Shown: positions 16,762 through 26,054, counted from the stretch's first letter. The stretch is DNA of 64,000 bases from ENR-C20 sp942493145 (GCA_942493145.1 OW818679.1:2976001-3040000), one strand, 5' to 3'. Notes: generated by a model from the sequence alone, not told the origin. Made by a program: numbers and translations.

Positions 16762-17610
16762 TCATCTCATTGGAATATATCCACGATATTGGGAATAGTG
16801 ATCGTCTCCGGGCATGTCACTCAAAAGCATACTGACTATCTCCGTTTGCGGCTTTATAAACGGGAATACATCCGTGCTTGCCCATGACGGCTTTTTGATT
16901 TTTTGTGACTCCATTGTAACAGCCTCATGCCATTCATCCGGTCCATCAAACCACATTTCCACCACTCGCTGATAAGGGGTCATATTCACAGATTGCAGGA
17001 TTCTGCTTGTGAGAATCCGTTTTACCTGTTTCATGTTTTGAAAGGCCGGCAGCATTTCATCATACAGCCATTGGTCGCCCTGTTCTCTTGATACACCGTC
17101 CGGATACCTTATGACAAACTGCCAGCGATAATTACATCCATCCATCAATGTACGTTCGCGTCCTTTGATATCCTCTTCCCACCACATGGGCACAAACACC
17201 CATACGAATGGAATCGTTCCGTCAAGACCTTCCTTGCCCGAAGACCGCGCTTCATCTCCTTTAAACATGGTTCCACTTAATGCTTCAGTCGTATCTGGAA
17301 GTTGTCCCTGCCAAACCAGAGCTTCCGGTGGAAAATATTCAGCTATTGCTTTAATTTTCAGTTCAGGGCTCATAGGGTTGACCAACCAGTAATGTTCTGC
17401 AATATTATAATTTCTCGTACCGAATCTCTCCCCATCAGGTGGTATCGGTAGTGCCCAGTAGTAGGTGTATCTCGATACATATGGACCGAATTGCGCGATG
17501 CTTTCCGGTACGTGGTAAAAATACTGCCAATGCTGCAGCCTGTGTCGGAATTTTTCCTTGGCGCAGTGCACATAAATCAGACTTCTCATGGGTTCAAATG
17601 CTATTGACAT
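16762..17610 (-). CDS. Two-domain EthD-like protein, paralogue B
   Basis: 282 residues, first gene of the 17610-13444 operon (AAGGAGG site). The N-terminal domain keeps the motif (Y-F-Y-H-V-P-E-S near residue 32), matching paralogue A; both share P-I-P-P-D-G/P-C-P-P-G-A then Y-G-Y/F-G-T-R-N-Y. The second domain has lost H-V-P-E (it reads Y-D-E-M-L-P), while R-Y-P-D-G-V-S and the C-terminal K-P-S-W-A-S are conserved in both. The two may form a heteromeric complex with only three of four sites intact. Function unknown. Confidence 0.6.
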   Translation of the reverse strand: MSIAFEPMRSLIYVHCAKEKFRHRLQHWQYFYHVPESIAQFGPYVSRYTYYWALPIPPDGERFGTRNYNIAEHYWLVNPMSPELKIKAIAEYFPPEALVWQGQLPDTTEALSGTMFKGDEARSSGKEGLDGTIPFVWVFVPMWWEEDIKGRERTLMDGCNYRWQFVIRYPDGVSREQGDQWLYDEMLPAFQNMKQVKRILTSRILQSVNMTPYQRVVEMWFDGPDEWHEAVTMESQKIKKPSWASTDVFPFIKPQTEIVSMLLSDMPGDDHYSQYRGYIPMR

Positions 17611-17772
17611 ATTAACCTCCTTTTAGGCTTCTCTCAAGCTGTAAAACCAAGGTGATCTGCTTAATTTAATTATATCCACTGCCTTCGGAATGAACAGGAT
17701 TTTAAAGTTCTCGAATCAGAAGAAAAGCTTCTTATTAACTGGCATTTAAAATGTATATCCTCTATAATTGTA

Positions 17773-17800
17773 TTGACAGGCTTTTAAATTGAGCTAACAG
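17773..17800 (+). promoter_or_regulatory. Putative promoter of the LysR gene in the divergent region
   Basis: TTGACA (17773-17778), 16-bp spacer, TAACAG (17795-17800), 22 bp before the LysR ATG. The 212-bp divergent gap (17611-17822) also holds an AAGAA-N4-TTCTT dyad near 17722, a possible LysR binding element. Confidence 0.4.
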
Positions 17801-17822
17801 TTTTTTTCAGGAGGTTGCTTTT

Positions 17823-18758
17823 ATGTTGGACATGCGCAAGCTGAGCTATTTTGTTTCGGTCGCTGAGAACCTGAGTTTTACAAAGGCTGCAACCGAGCAT
17901 TTTATTGCGCAGACTGCAATAAGCCAGCAGATTATCTCTTTGGAAAACCAGCTGGGATTAAGGCTTTTTGAACGTAACAACCGATCGGTACTTTTGACTC
18001 CTGCAGGGAAAGTGTTCCTGAAAGATGCAAAAGTTTTATTGTCCAAATCGGCCGAAGCAATTGACAGGGCACAGCGTGCGGCCAAAGGAATTGAGGGATC
18101 CATAAGCATAGGCTATAACGGTCCCATAGAGAGAAAATTCCTCCCCCAATTAATCCGTATGTATAGCAACACATATCCTGCGGTGGGTTATTCAATTGTT
18201 CAGGATACTGTCAAAAATCTGAAGGAAGGCCTGAACCATGGCGAACTTGACATATCCTTCAATATTATTTGTGATGTTATAGATTCACCTGCTCTTGAAT
18301 GGAAAAAACTTCATCGATACCCCTATTGCGCCTTTATGGCCAAAGATCACCCCTTAGCCCGTGAGAAGTCTATTGATATCACCCGTCTGGCAAAAGAGCC
18401 CATCATTTCTCTTGAATCATTTCTGTTACCCGGTGCTTATACAGCGCTTCTGCAATACTATGCAGACCATGGTTTTTCCCCAAAAATAGTCCGATATGCA
18501 GCTTCTTTGGATACCATGTTTTTGTTTGTTGAAGCAGGAATTGGGATAGCTGTTTTGCAAAACTGTTTTGATTTTCTGGCCAGTGATAATATCAGCATGG
18601 TCACTTTGGAAAATGAGTTTGACAGCTTTGATTTGGTTGTGGCATGGAGGAAGGACAACCCGAATCCTGCAGTTCCGCTATTCATAAAGATGATAGAGGA
18701 TCATGCAGAAGTATTGAACCTTAATCTCCTGGCAGAGAAAGACTCCAGGAAGCTTTGA
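17823..18758 (+). CDS. LysR-family regulator of the EthD/LVIVD operon
   Basis: 311 residues, ATG behind AGGAGG. N-terminal winged helix-turn-helix (L-S-F-T-K-A-A-T-E-H-F-I-A-Q-T-A-I-S-Q-Q-I-I-S-L-E) and a full-length inducer-binding domain. It is transcribed away from the EthD-like operon, the standard layout for a LysR activator controlling its neighbour with the pathway substrate or an intermediate as co-inducer. Confidence 0.88.
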   Translation: MLDMRKLSYFVSVAENLSFTKAATEHFIAQTAISQQIISLENQLGLRLFERNNRSVLLTPAGKVFLKDAKVLLSKSAEAIDRAQRAAKGIEGSISIGYNGPIERKFLPQLIRMYSNTYPAVGYSIVQDTVKNLKEGLNHGELDISFNIICDVIDSPALEWKKLHRYPYCAFMAKDHPLAREKSIDITRLAKEPIISLESFLLPGAYTALLQYYADHGFSPKIVRYAASLDTMFLFVEAGIGIAVLQNCFDFLASDNISMVTLENEFDSFDLVVAWRKDNPNPAVPLFIKMIEDHAEVLNLNLLAEKDSRKL

Positions 18759-18879
18759 TAACAATTATTGTTGTCTTATTCAAATAATAAAGAATATACT
18801 CTTAACTCAACCTTAAATATATATCCATCTTACAATTTGTTGATAATGTTGACAAAAAATACAATGTTTCCAGCATATA

Positions 18880-18908
18880 TTGACTTGCAGAATCCCGTAT
18901 GATAAATT
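18880..18908 (+). promoter_or_regulatory. Promoter of the T-box/symporter transcript
   Basis: TTGACT (18880-18885), 17-bp spacer, TAAATT (18903-18908). The predicted start near 18915 is about 20 bases before the first T-box stem, a normal arrangement for such leaders. Confidence 0.6.
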
Positions 18909-18933
18909 GATTTCAACATCATTAAAACAAATG

Positions 18934-19211
18934 CAATGACAGGAAACAAGTAGGTCTGCAGAAGCCCAACAGAGAGTTGCCGGCTGGTGAAAGGCAACAG
19001 GGATATGCATACTGAATACATTCCAGGAGCAGTGCACAGAAAGGGAAACCGAGTAAGCTGCAACGGAGGCATCCGTTATTATGCTAAGGTATACTGCAGG
19101 TTCTTTTGGAATCATGCTGTACCTGATAAGAGTGCATGCCGTGAGGCTGTATTGAACCAAGGTGGTAACACGGGCAGTATTCCCGTCCTTTAACAGAGGA
19201 CGGGTTTTTTT
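18934..19211 (+). promoter_or_regulatory. T-box riboswitch leader, tyrosine specifier (UAC)
   Basis: Stem I can be followed on both strands: GGAA/TTCC at the base, a loop-E AGTA opposite TGAATACA, then GT-TGCA/TGCA-AC, CCC/GGG and GTTGCC/GGCAAC closing the distal loop containing GGTGAAA. In the specifier loop the codon after GAA is TAC (19017-19019), i.e. tyrosine. The T-box sequence AACCAAGGTGGTAACACGG lies at 19155-19173, followed by the competing terminator. Uncharged tRNA-Tyr should pair with both sites and allow read-through into the symporter gene. Confidence 0.92.
19182..19211 (+). terminator. T-box terminator hairpin
   Basis: CCCGTCCT (19182-19189) pairs with AGGACGGG (19197-19204), followed by TTTTTTT. 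It overlaps the expression platform of the T-box and is the alternative to the antiterminator. Confidence 0.9.
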
Positions 19212-19244
19212 ATTTTTAATTTGAAATGAAGGAGTGGAATTAAA

Positions 19245-20798
19245 ATGGCAGTAAAACTTATAATGCTTATTGCGTTTTTCGCAATAATGATCGCTGTCGG
19301 CATTTATTGCAAAAAACATGCTACAAATGTCAACGATTTCGTGCTTGGCGGAAGGTCTGTCGGACCATGGCTGACCGCTTTTGCATACGGTACCACATAT
19401 TTTTCAGCAGTTATTTTCGTTGGATATGCAGGACAATTTGGATGGAAGTACGGTCTTGCATCGACCTGGATCGGACTGGGGAACGCATTTATCGGATCAC
19501 TTCTTGCATGGGTCGTCCTGGGAAGACGCACCAGGATAATGACGCATCACCTGGAAAGCGCCACCATGCCTGAGTTTTTTGGCAAGCGCTATGGAAGTAA
19601 TTCGTTGAAGATCCTGGCATCAGCAATTGTATTCATATTCCTGATCCCATATACGGCATCTCTGTACAATGGCCTTTCCAGGCTCTTCGGAATGGCATTC
19701 AACATCGACTATTCGGTATGTATCATCATTATGGCATTGCTTACCTGTATGTATGTCGTAGCCGGAGGGTACATGGCTACTGCAGTAAATGATTTTATAC
19801 AGGGTTTCATTATGCTGGTTGGAATCATTGCTGTCATAGCTGTGGTTCTTGCTGACAATGGTGGTTTTGTGAATGCTGTCAACAGTCTCTCGGCTGTAAA
19901 TGACACAGCAGTTTCATCACAGGCGGGAGTTTTCACATCCTTCTTCGGTCCTGACCCGATAAGTCTCCTTGCAGTTATAATTCTTACGTCCATGGGAACC
20001 TGGGGACTTCCGCAAATGGTTCAGAAATTCTACGCTATAAAGAGTGAAAAGGCGATCCTCAAAGGTACCGTGATCTCAACCTTTTTTGCACTTGTCATTG
20101 CAGGCGGCTGTTATTTTCTTGGCGGATTCGGAAGGCTGTATTCAGACCGGATAGATATATCAAAGGGTTACGATGCTATCATACCAACAATGCTTCAGAG
20201 CCTTCCCCCTTTTCTTATCGGTATCGTAATCATCCTTGTCCTTTCAGCCTCCATGTCGACACTTTCATCATTAGTTCTGGCGTCCAGTTCCACACTTACG
20301 CTGGATTTCCTGAAGGACAATATAATAAAGAAAATGGATGAGAAAAAACAGCTGCTGACCATACGCCTGCTAATAGTAGTATTTATCCTGATTTCTGTCA
20401 TTATTGCACTTGTGCAGTATAATAGCTCCGTTACCTTTATTGCACAGCTTATGGGCATTTCATGGGGTGCTCTTGCTGGAGCTTTCCTCGCGCCCTTTCT
20501 CTATGGACTGTACTGGAAAAAGGCAACCATGCCGGCGATATGGGTCAACTTTATTTTCAGCTGTACATTAATGATTGCCAATATGCTTTTCAGGAGTTCA
20601 TTCCCTGCCATTTTGAAGTCTCCCATCAATTCGGGTGCATTTGCAATGGTTGCGGGATTTCTAATAGTACCTCTGGTGAGCATGGTTACAAAAAAACTTT
20701 CTCAGGAACATATAACTGAAGTTTTTTCCTGTTATGAGGAAAAGGTTAAGGTACCCGTAATGGATTCCTTTGGCGAATGTTGCATTAAGGCAGAGTAA
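19245..20798 (+). CDS. Sodium:solute symporter (SSS family), predicted tyrosine transporter
   Basis: 517 residues, 13 or so membrane helices. N-terminal F-V-L-G-G-R-S-V-G-P-W-L-T-A-F-A-Y-G-T-T-Y-F-S-A is the conserved SSS opening; A-G-G-Y-M-A-T-A-V-N-D-F-I-Q-G and S-A-S-M-S-T-L-S-S-L-V-L-A-S-S-S (sodium-site region of TM8) follow. The family imports sugars, amino acids and vitamins with sodium. The tyrosine T-box directly upstream predicts induction under tyrosine-tRNA uncharging, hence uptake of tyrosine or a precursor. Substrate is inferred from regulation, not from the protein. Confidence 0.9.
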   Translation: MAVKLIMLIAFFAIMIAVGIYCKKHATNVNDFVLGGRSVGPWLTAFAYGTTYFSAVIFVGYAGQFGWKYGLASTWIGLGNAFIGSLLAWVVLGRRTRIMTHHLESATMPEFFGKRYGSNSLKILASAIVFIFLIPYTASLYNGLSRLFGMAFNIDYSVCIIIMALLTCMYVVAGGYMATAVNDFIQGFIMLVGIIAVIAVVLADNGGFVNAVNSLSAVNDTAVSSQAGVFTSFFGPDPISLLAVIILTSMGTWGLPQMVQKFYAIKSEKAILKGTVISTFFALVIAGGCYFLGGFGRLYSDRIDISKGYDAIIPTMLQSLPPFLIGIVIILVLSASMSTLSSLVLASSSTLTLDFLKDNIIKKMDEKKQLLTIRLLIVVFILISVIIALVQYNSSVTFIAQLMGISWGALAGAFLAPFLYGLYWKKATMPAIWVNFIFSCTLMIANMLFRSSFPAILKSPINSGAFAMVAGFLIVPLVSMVTKKLSQEHITEVFSCYEEKVKVPVMDSFGECCIKAE

Positions 20799-20906
20799 GA
20801 AGGAATTGGTTTTATTTGTAACCTTTCGTTCAAGGTAATGCTTAATATGGAAATAATTGAGAATTAGTCTTAAAAAGTAATAAAGTGAATAAAGAAAGGT
20901 AATACT

Positions 20907-22580
20907 ATGATAAAAGTTGATAACTTATCCTACTCATTTCCGCAAAAAGATCTATATAATAAGATTTCATTTACATTAGAAGATGGTCAACATTGTGCTT
21001 TTATAGGAACAAGTGGCAGTGGGAAAAGTACACTGATAAATATAATAATGGATCCGGAAAAATATATGTTCGATGGAAAGTTGGAAATAAACCCCAGTTG
21101 TAGAATTGGGTATGTAAGTCAGTTCTCTCAACTAGACAAAACAAAAGAAATTACGGTTTTCGAATATATAGGGGAAGAATTTATTAAGCTGCAAAATGAA
21201 TTAACATCTATTTGTACTGAAATGGAAACATCTTCGGATATTGATTCTTTACTGGAAAAGTACCAACAAGCTTTAGACGCATTTGATGCAATTGGTGGGG
21301 ATGATTTCGAAAGCAACATTAATAAGAAACTAAATCTAGCAAACCTAATCAAGCATGAAGATCTAATGGTATCTGAACTTAGTGGTGGAGAATTCAAACT
21401 TATTCAAGTGATTAAGGAAATGCTTACTAGTCCGGACTTAATGATTATGGATGAACCCGATGTGTTTTTAGACTTTGAAAACCTTAATGCTCTTAAAAAT
21501 CTAATTAATTCACACAAAGGAATATTGCTAATTATTACGCACAACAGATATCTATTGAATCATTGTTTTAATAAAATTATACACCTTGAAAACATGGAGC
21601 TCCAAGAGTTTGATGGAAGATATATTGATTATAATTTCTCATTACTTCAACGTAAAATCGAGTTACAAGAACTCGCTATTGCTGATACCGAAGAAATTGA
21701 GAGAAATGAACAAATAATCAATAATCTAAGATCTATCGCAACTAACACTTCTGATGCTTCCAGAGGGAAATCGCTGAAGGCTAGAGTTAAATTTCAAGAA
21801 AGATTAGAAGCGCGTAGAATTAAAGCGCCATTTGTAGATATTAAACAACCGGATATCAGTTTAGTTACAGACAATGAAATCGAAGAAACCATTGCTTTAA
21901 AAGTCAATGATTACAGTGTTGCCTTTGATGATATGCTTCTGGAAAATGTTAACTTTGAGATTAAATCTACTGATAAAGTAGCCCTTATCGGTTCAAATGG
22001 TACCGGGAAAACGACTTTACTCCGAGAAATCTTTAAAAATAATCATGATTCCATTGAGATAAATGAAAACGTTGAAATGGCTTATTTATCTCAGCTTCAA
22101 GGCGAAATGCTAAATGAGTCTAATACAATATCTGAAGAGTTCTTCGATGCTGGGTTTAAAACTTATGAAGAGATTAGATCATATATTTCAAACTATGGTT
22201 TTGACAAGGAAGACATTGATCAAAAGATAGGAACTTTATCTGGTGGAGAAAAAAATATGCTTCAATTGGCTAAAGTTTCTGCCAGTAAAGCAAACATGTT
22301 GCTTCTTGATGAACCGACAAGTCATTTAGACACCTATTCACAAATAGCACTGGAAAAAGCCATAGAAAACTATAAAGGTGCGATTCTAATGATTTCTCAT
22401 GATTTCTATTCTATAGTAAACTGTATGGATTATGTTTTAATCATTGAAGATAAGACGATTAGAAAAATGAGTATGCGAAAATTTAGAAAGATGATTTATG
22501 CTAGTCATTTTGATAGAGACTATGCTCCGGGCCTTGCAGACTGCTTAGGACAACTGTGTCGATCCCCCTTTTGTCCATGA
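20907..22580 (+). CDS. ABC-F family ATPase, C-terminus replaced by unrelated DNA
   Basis: 557 residues as read. Two ABC domains: Walker A G-T-S-G-S-G-K-S-T (about 33) and G-S-N-G-T-G-K-T-T, signatures S-E-L-S-G-G-E and T-L-S-G-G-E-K, Walker B L-L-L-D-E-P, with a charged linker and no membrane part. Such proteins act on ribosomes, some protecting them from antibiotics. The gene is clearly more AT-rich than its neighbours, a sign of transfer. From about 22522, after H-F-D-R-D-Y, the frame runs through antisense of an amidohydrolase fragment, so the native C-terminal extension is missing. Both ATPase domains remain whole. Confidence 0.85.
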   Translation: MIKVDNLSYSFPQKDLYNKISFTLEDGQHCAFIGTSGSGKSTLINIIMDPEKYMFDGKLEINPSCRIGYVSQFSQLDKTKEITVFEYIGEEFIKLQNELTSICTEMETSSDIDSLLEKYQQALDAFDAIGGDDFESNINKKLNLANLIKHEDLMVSELSGGEFKLIQVIKEMLTSPDLMIMDEPDVFLDFENLNALKNLINSHKGILLIITHNRYLLNHCFNKIIHLENMELQEFDGRYIDYNFSLLQRKIELQELAIADTEEIERNEQIINNLRSIATNTSDASRGKSLKARVKFQERLEARRIKAPFVDIKQPDISLVTDNEIEETIALKVNDYSVAFDDMLLENVNFEIKSTDKVALIGSNGTGKTTLLREIFKNNHDSIEINENVEMAYLSQLQGEMLNESNTISEEFFDAGFKTYEEIRSYISNYGFDKEDIDQKIGTLSGGEKNMLQLAKVSASKANMLLLDEPTSHLDTYSQIALEKAIENYKGAILMISHDFYSIVNCMDYVLIIEDKTIRKMSMRKFRKMIYASHFDRDYAPGLADCLGQLCRSPFCP

Positions 22581-22764
22581 GGGCGATTCTTTCATCGCCT
22601 GTTTCCTTCAATAAGGGTAGTAGCTTTGACATATCCGCCGGTATTGCTCTGGTCCAATGAATAACATCCGTTTCATGATCGTAAAAAGGATAATCCTTGC
22701 GCCTGGCCAGGGCATCAAGTGCCGACTGGCTGCAAAAGTGATTTTCAAAGTCGATTTTTTTCAT
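22501..22764 (-). pseudogene. Amidohydrolase 5' fragment (about 80 residues left)
   Basis: From ATG 22764, behind GGGGGG, the frame reads MKKIDFENHF, with Asp-Phe-Glu-Asn-His-Phe at the metal-binding strand of the ACMSD-like amidohydrolase family, and continues to G-I-D-T-V-V-L-S-S-L near 22540. It then runs into the ABC-F gene and stops at 22501. The remaining about 240 residues of such an enzyme are absent. It is convergent with the ABC-F gene and shares its breakpoint. It probably belonged to the same catabolic region as the intact amidohydrolase at 25054. Confidence 0.7.
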
Positions 22765-22945
22765 TTCAACACCCCCCAATTTAATTTATGAATAGCTGTG
22801 TGCATAACCCAAACCGGCTGATATAGCTGGCTTTGCTGCACATAAAATTTGTTTATCACTCAATATATAATAGGATATCCTCCCATAAATGTCGAATTAA
22901 GCATCTACGACAATCCCAAACCCAACAAGAACAGGAGGGACCCTT

Positions 22946-23047
22946 ATGCATCGTTATCCCCTTGAATCAAAGAGGCTTCTAGAAAAATCGCGTATCGGGC
23001 ATTACTATGCCCGTAACCCTTCCATAATGGGTATTTGTTCGTTTTAG
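22946..23047 (+). CDS. Possible 33-residue small protein
   Basis: ATG at 22946 preceded by AGGAGGGACCCTT, a strong ribosome site, opening a 33-codon frame (MHRYPLESKRLLEKSRIGHY...). No family recognised. It may be a genuine small gene or the surviving start of a larger one lost at the nearby rearrangement. It is the only coding signal I see in the 306-bp gap 22765-23070. Confidence 0.3.
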   Translation: MHRYPLESKRLLEKSRIGHYYARNPSIMGICSF

Positions 23048-23070
23048 ATATCATCTTAAGAGAAGGAACT

Positions 23071-23631
23071 TTAATTTTGTTGTAAGTGTGTTAAAGTCTC
23101 TTCCACTTTCTTCTCGGGTGGGATATTTCCTATAGCTTTGATAAAATAATCGATTGTGTCGAAAAGCAGCACTAGAGTTAACGAAAACATACCGAGTGCC
23201 ATTATCCAGCAAAACGGACCAGTTGGTAAATATAGCACTGCTGTAGTTATTCCGGATGCTGTCTCCCCGATTGCCTGAAGTATGCATGTGTATAATGTTA
23301 TACCGCAGAGTACGGTTGTGAATGCTGAGATGATGGCATTTATAAATGTTTTTATGCGGTTAGGGAGCATGTCAATAAACATTGTTACGTGCACATGTTC
23401 TTTTTCTATTTGGGTGATTGCCAAACTTAAGAAAATTATTACCACCATGGCCATTTCTGTCAGTTCATATGTGCCAAGTACTGCCAGTTCCTTAGTCGTA
23501 AGACGAAGTATAATGTCTATCACAAGGACAAACATAATAGCAAAGATAACCACCATAGCAATCACTGATGTGATGTTGCTAAATTTCTTAATCAGAGACC
23601 TGATTTTATTAAACGTATCTATTGGTATCAT
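23071..23631 (-). CDS. dctQ: TRAP transporter small membrane subunit (DctQ)
   Basis: 186 residues, four hydrophobic helices in the DctQ pattern, including L-T-E-M-A-M-V-V-I-I-F-L-S-L-A and E-K-E-H-V-H-V-T-M-F near residues 75-90. It associates with the large subunit DctM, and both lie with the binding protein in one minus-strand operon. The order here is dctP, amidohydrolase, dctM, dctQ, so dctQ comes last rather than before dctM. Confidence 0.9.
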   Translation of the reverse strand: MIPIDTFNKIRSLIKKFSNITSVIAMVVIFAIMFVLVIDIILRLTTKELAVLGTYELTEMAMVVIIFLSLAITQIEKEHVHVTMFIDMLPNRIKTFINAIISAFTTVLCGITLYTCILQAIGETASGITTAVLYLPTGPFCWIMALGMFSLTLVLLFDTIDYFIKAIGNIPPEKKVEETLTHLQQN

Positions 23632-23666
23632 CTCCTTTCAGTTAATGTAGTCCAAAAGATATCCTG

Positions 23667-24968
23667 CTAGTAGAGAATCCCTGGCAGCCAAAGCGCTAGC
23701 TGAGGGAATATTATTACTGAGGCAATTGCAACAAAAAGAGCCAAAATAAAGGGAGCGACCCCTTTGAATACTTTTTGTAATGGTACATCCTTTGCTATGC
23801 CTGATATAATAAAGGCGTTTATTCCTACCGGTGGGGTAATCTGTCCGGTCTCCATAACCATAACCATGAGCACGCCGAACCAAATGGGATTCATGCCCAG
23901 ATTCATGATAACCGGGTAGAAGATAGGCACAAGCAGAAGCACCATAGCCAGTGAGTCCATTATGCAGCCCATGAATACATAGACTAAAAGTACAAGTATG
24001 AGGATTATGTAAGGTGAAACATTCATTGCTGCCACACCGTTTGCAATAGTTAAGGGAAGCTTTGTAATAGTCAGGAAATAGCCGAATACATAAGCTCCTA
24101 TTATTATAAGGAAAATCATCGCAGAGGTCTTTATCGTACCATAAAGTGCTATCCTGATGTTTCTAAGAGAAGCTTTTTTACGGACCACCATGAAAACAAA
24201 AGCTCCGAAAGCACCAACGGCAGCACCTTCATTGGCAGTGAAAGTACCTGCAAAAATTCCACCTATGACGATAACGAACAGTAATACCATAGCCCAAACA
24301 TCTTTTAAGGATTTAAATTTTTCCGTCCATGTAAAACGTTCACCCTTTGGGCCACTTGCAGGATCAATTTTACAAATGATAAGAACTGTCAGTATGTAAA
24401 ATATTGTAAGAATAATTCCAGGTACCAGTCCAGCCGCAAATAGCTCACCGATTGAATTTTCTGTTGATATTCCGTAAAGTATGAAACCAACACTTGGCGG
24501 TATCAAAATTCCAAGGGTTCCGCCAGCTGCAAGGCATCCTGTTGAAAGTGTGTCTTTGTATCGGTATTTTTTCATTTCAGGCAGACACACCGTACCCATA
24601 GTAGCAGCCGTAGCGGAACTGGAACCGCATATTGCTGCAAATAAACCACAGGCACCAATTGTTGCTACCGAAAGTCCCCCGGGCATCCGGCTCAGCCATT
24701 TATAACAGGTTTTATACAAATCGGCGCTGATTCCTGAATGAAAGCAAAACTGTCCCATAAGAACAAATAGAGGTATAACTGCAAGATTGAAATTTGCTGT
24801 AGTGCTGAAAGGTATTGTTTTTAGCAGTCCTAAAGCAGCCGGAAAACTAACGGCTGTCGCAAAACCTATAAAGCCTACCGCTAACATGGTAAATCCGATG
24901 TTCATCCCCAGGAACAGAAGAATTATAAGTACTACTATTCCAATAATGCCTATAATAGTAACGGACAA
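23667..24968 (-). CDS. dctM: TRAP transporter large permease subunit (DctM)
   Basis: 433 residues. Twelve or more helices with family motifs: A-I-C-G-S-S-S-A-T-A-A-T-M-G-T-V near residue 120, G-T-L-G-I-L-I-P-P-S-V and T-P-P-V-G-I-N-A-F near the end. I place the start at TTG 24968, because GGGGGGA stands 7 bases before it; the ATG at 24986 has no ribosome site and would put that site inside the gene. It carries sodium-driven uptake of an organic acid delivered by the DctP protein at 26118. Confidence 0.93.
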   Translation of the reverse strand: MSVTIIGIIGIVVLIILLFLGMNIGFTMLAVGFIGFATAVSFPAALGLLKTIPFSTTANFNLAVIPLFVLMGQFCFHSGISADLYKTCYKWLSRMPGGLSVATIGACGLFAAICGSSSATAATMGTVCLPEMKKYRYKDTLSTGCLAAGGTLGILIPPSVGFILYGISTENSIGELFAAGLVPGIILTIFYILTVLIICKIDPASGPKGERFTWTEKFKSLKDVWAMVLLFVIVIGGIFAGTFTANEGAAVGAFGAFVFMVVRKKASLRNIRIALYGTIKTSAMIFLIIIGAYVFGYFLTITKLPLTIANGVAAMNVSPYIILILVLLVYVFMGCIMDSLAMVLLLVPIFYPVIMNLGMNPIWFGVLMVMVMETGQITPPVGINAFIISGIAKDVPLQKVFKGVAPFILALFVAIASVIIFPQLALWLPGILY

Positions 24969-25053
24969 ATGGAATCCCCCCTTCATGTTTTTATTTTACT
25001 TACCAGCAGACAGTATTAAAATCTTTTTCCTTCCAATTTATTCAGGCTTAATG

Positions 25054-26019
25054 CTATTTGAATCTGGGGAATAATTTCATGGCATTTTCATAAAGCATCT
25101 TCTTCATTTCTTCTTCTGTAAAGAATCCGCTATTCATAAGTATTCCACCAAGTTTCTCGGTCTCGGCATTTACCATGTATGGGTAATCGCTGCCATACAC
25201 CATATGGTCGACGTCAACAAAAGTACGTAATGCCGGAAGTACACGCGGCCAATTATATCCTGCCATGTCAAAATAAAGCTTACTGATTTCTTCGAAAATA
25301 TGGGGCGGATTTTTAACATTGCCGGACCTTTCCGCCATTCCCTCATAACGGTCAACCAGCATCGATAAAACACATCCGGCATGAGGAACGACAAATTTCA
25401 TTCCCGGGCAACGTTTGAATACACCTTTAAACATCATATTGGATACAGCTCTCATGCTGTCAAACATGAACTCCATTGCAGGAATAGGTACTTCCTCGCA
25501 AGTGTCGGGTACTTTACCAGGGAGAGTTGGATGCAGGATTGCAACTGTACCCCGTTTTGACATCTCCTGGAAAATTTCATCCATACGCGGATCTCCCATA
25601 TACATTCCTTCAGCATTGGATGTAAATTTGATACCGTCAGCTTTGAGGACATCAAGTGCATATTCCAATTCAATCAGGGAGCCTTCAACATCGGGCAAAG
25701 GAAGAACAGCCATCAACCCAAATTTACCTGGATATTTGCGAACTAACTCTGCGCCTTCTTCGTTAAGCTGTCTTGCCAGCTTTCTGGCTTTTGCGTCATC
25801 ACCGAAATGTATATGAGGAGAGGATATGGACTGCAGGCCTATGCCTATGTTCATTTTCTCCATATATTCCAAATTATTTTCTATATCCCAATGCGGCTGT
25901 GGCCAGCGATCCACATTATACCGATCAGCGGTTCTTAATGCATCAAGATAGGTTTTTGGCGCGTAATGCATATGAAAGTCTATCGCTGGATATTTAAGAA
26001 CTTTTTTTTCTTCACTCAT
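25054..26019 (-). CDS. Amidohydrolase family protein (ACMSD / 6-methylsalicylate-decarboxylase-like)
   Basis: 321 residues of a TIM-barrel amidohydrolase: D-F-H-M-H (metal strand 1), L-H-P-T-L-P (about 170), V-P-H-A-G (about 222) and Y-G-S-D-Y-P-Y (about 285). The layout matches the ACMSD branch, whose members decarboxylate or hydrolyse aromatic or cyclic acids. Its place inside a TRAP operon, between binding protein and permease genes, suggests that it acts on the imported acid. Exact reaction unknown. Confidence 0.82.
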   Translation of the reverse strand: MSEEKKVLKYPAIDFHMHYAPKTYLDALRTADRYNVDRWPQPHWDIENNLEYMEKMNIGIGLQSISSPHIHFGDDAKARKLARQLNEEGAELVRKYPGKFGLMAVLPLPDVEGSLIELEYALDVLKADGIKFTSNAEGMYMGDPRMDEIFQEMSKRGTVAILHPTLPGKVPDTCEEVPIPAMEFMFDSMRAVSNMMFKGVFKRCPGMKFVVPHAGCVLSMLVDRYEGMAERSGNVKNPPHIFEEISKLYFDMAGYNWPRVLPALRTFVDVDHMVYGSDYPYMVNAETEKLGGILMNSGFFTEEEMKKMLYENAMKLFPRFK

Positions 26020-26054
26020 GACATTTCTCCCTATAAGAGTATTATTTTATGACA

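Noticed and set aside
18850..18880. TTGACA near 18850 as the symporter promoter
   Set aside because: The next TATATT is 21 bp away; the TTGACT/TAAATT pair at 18880-18908 has correct spacing and leads directly into the T-box.
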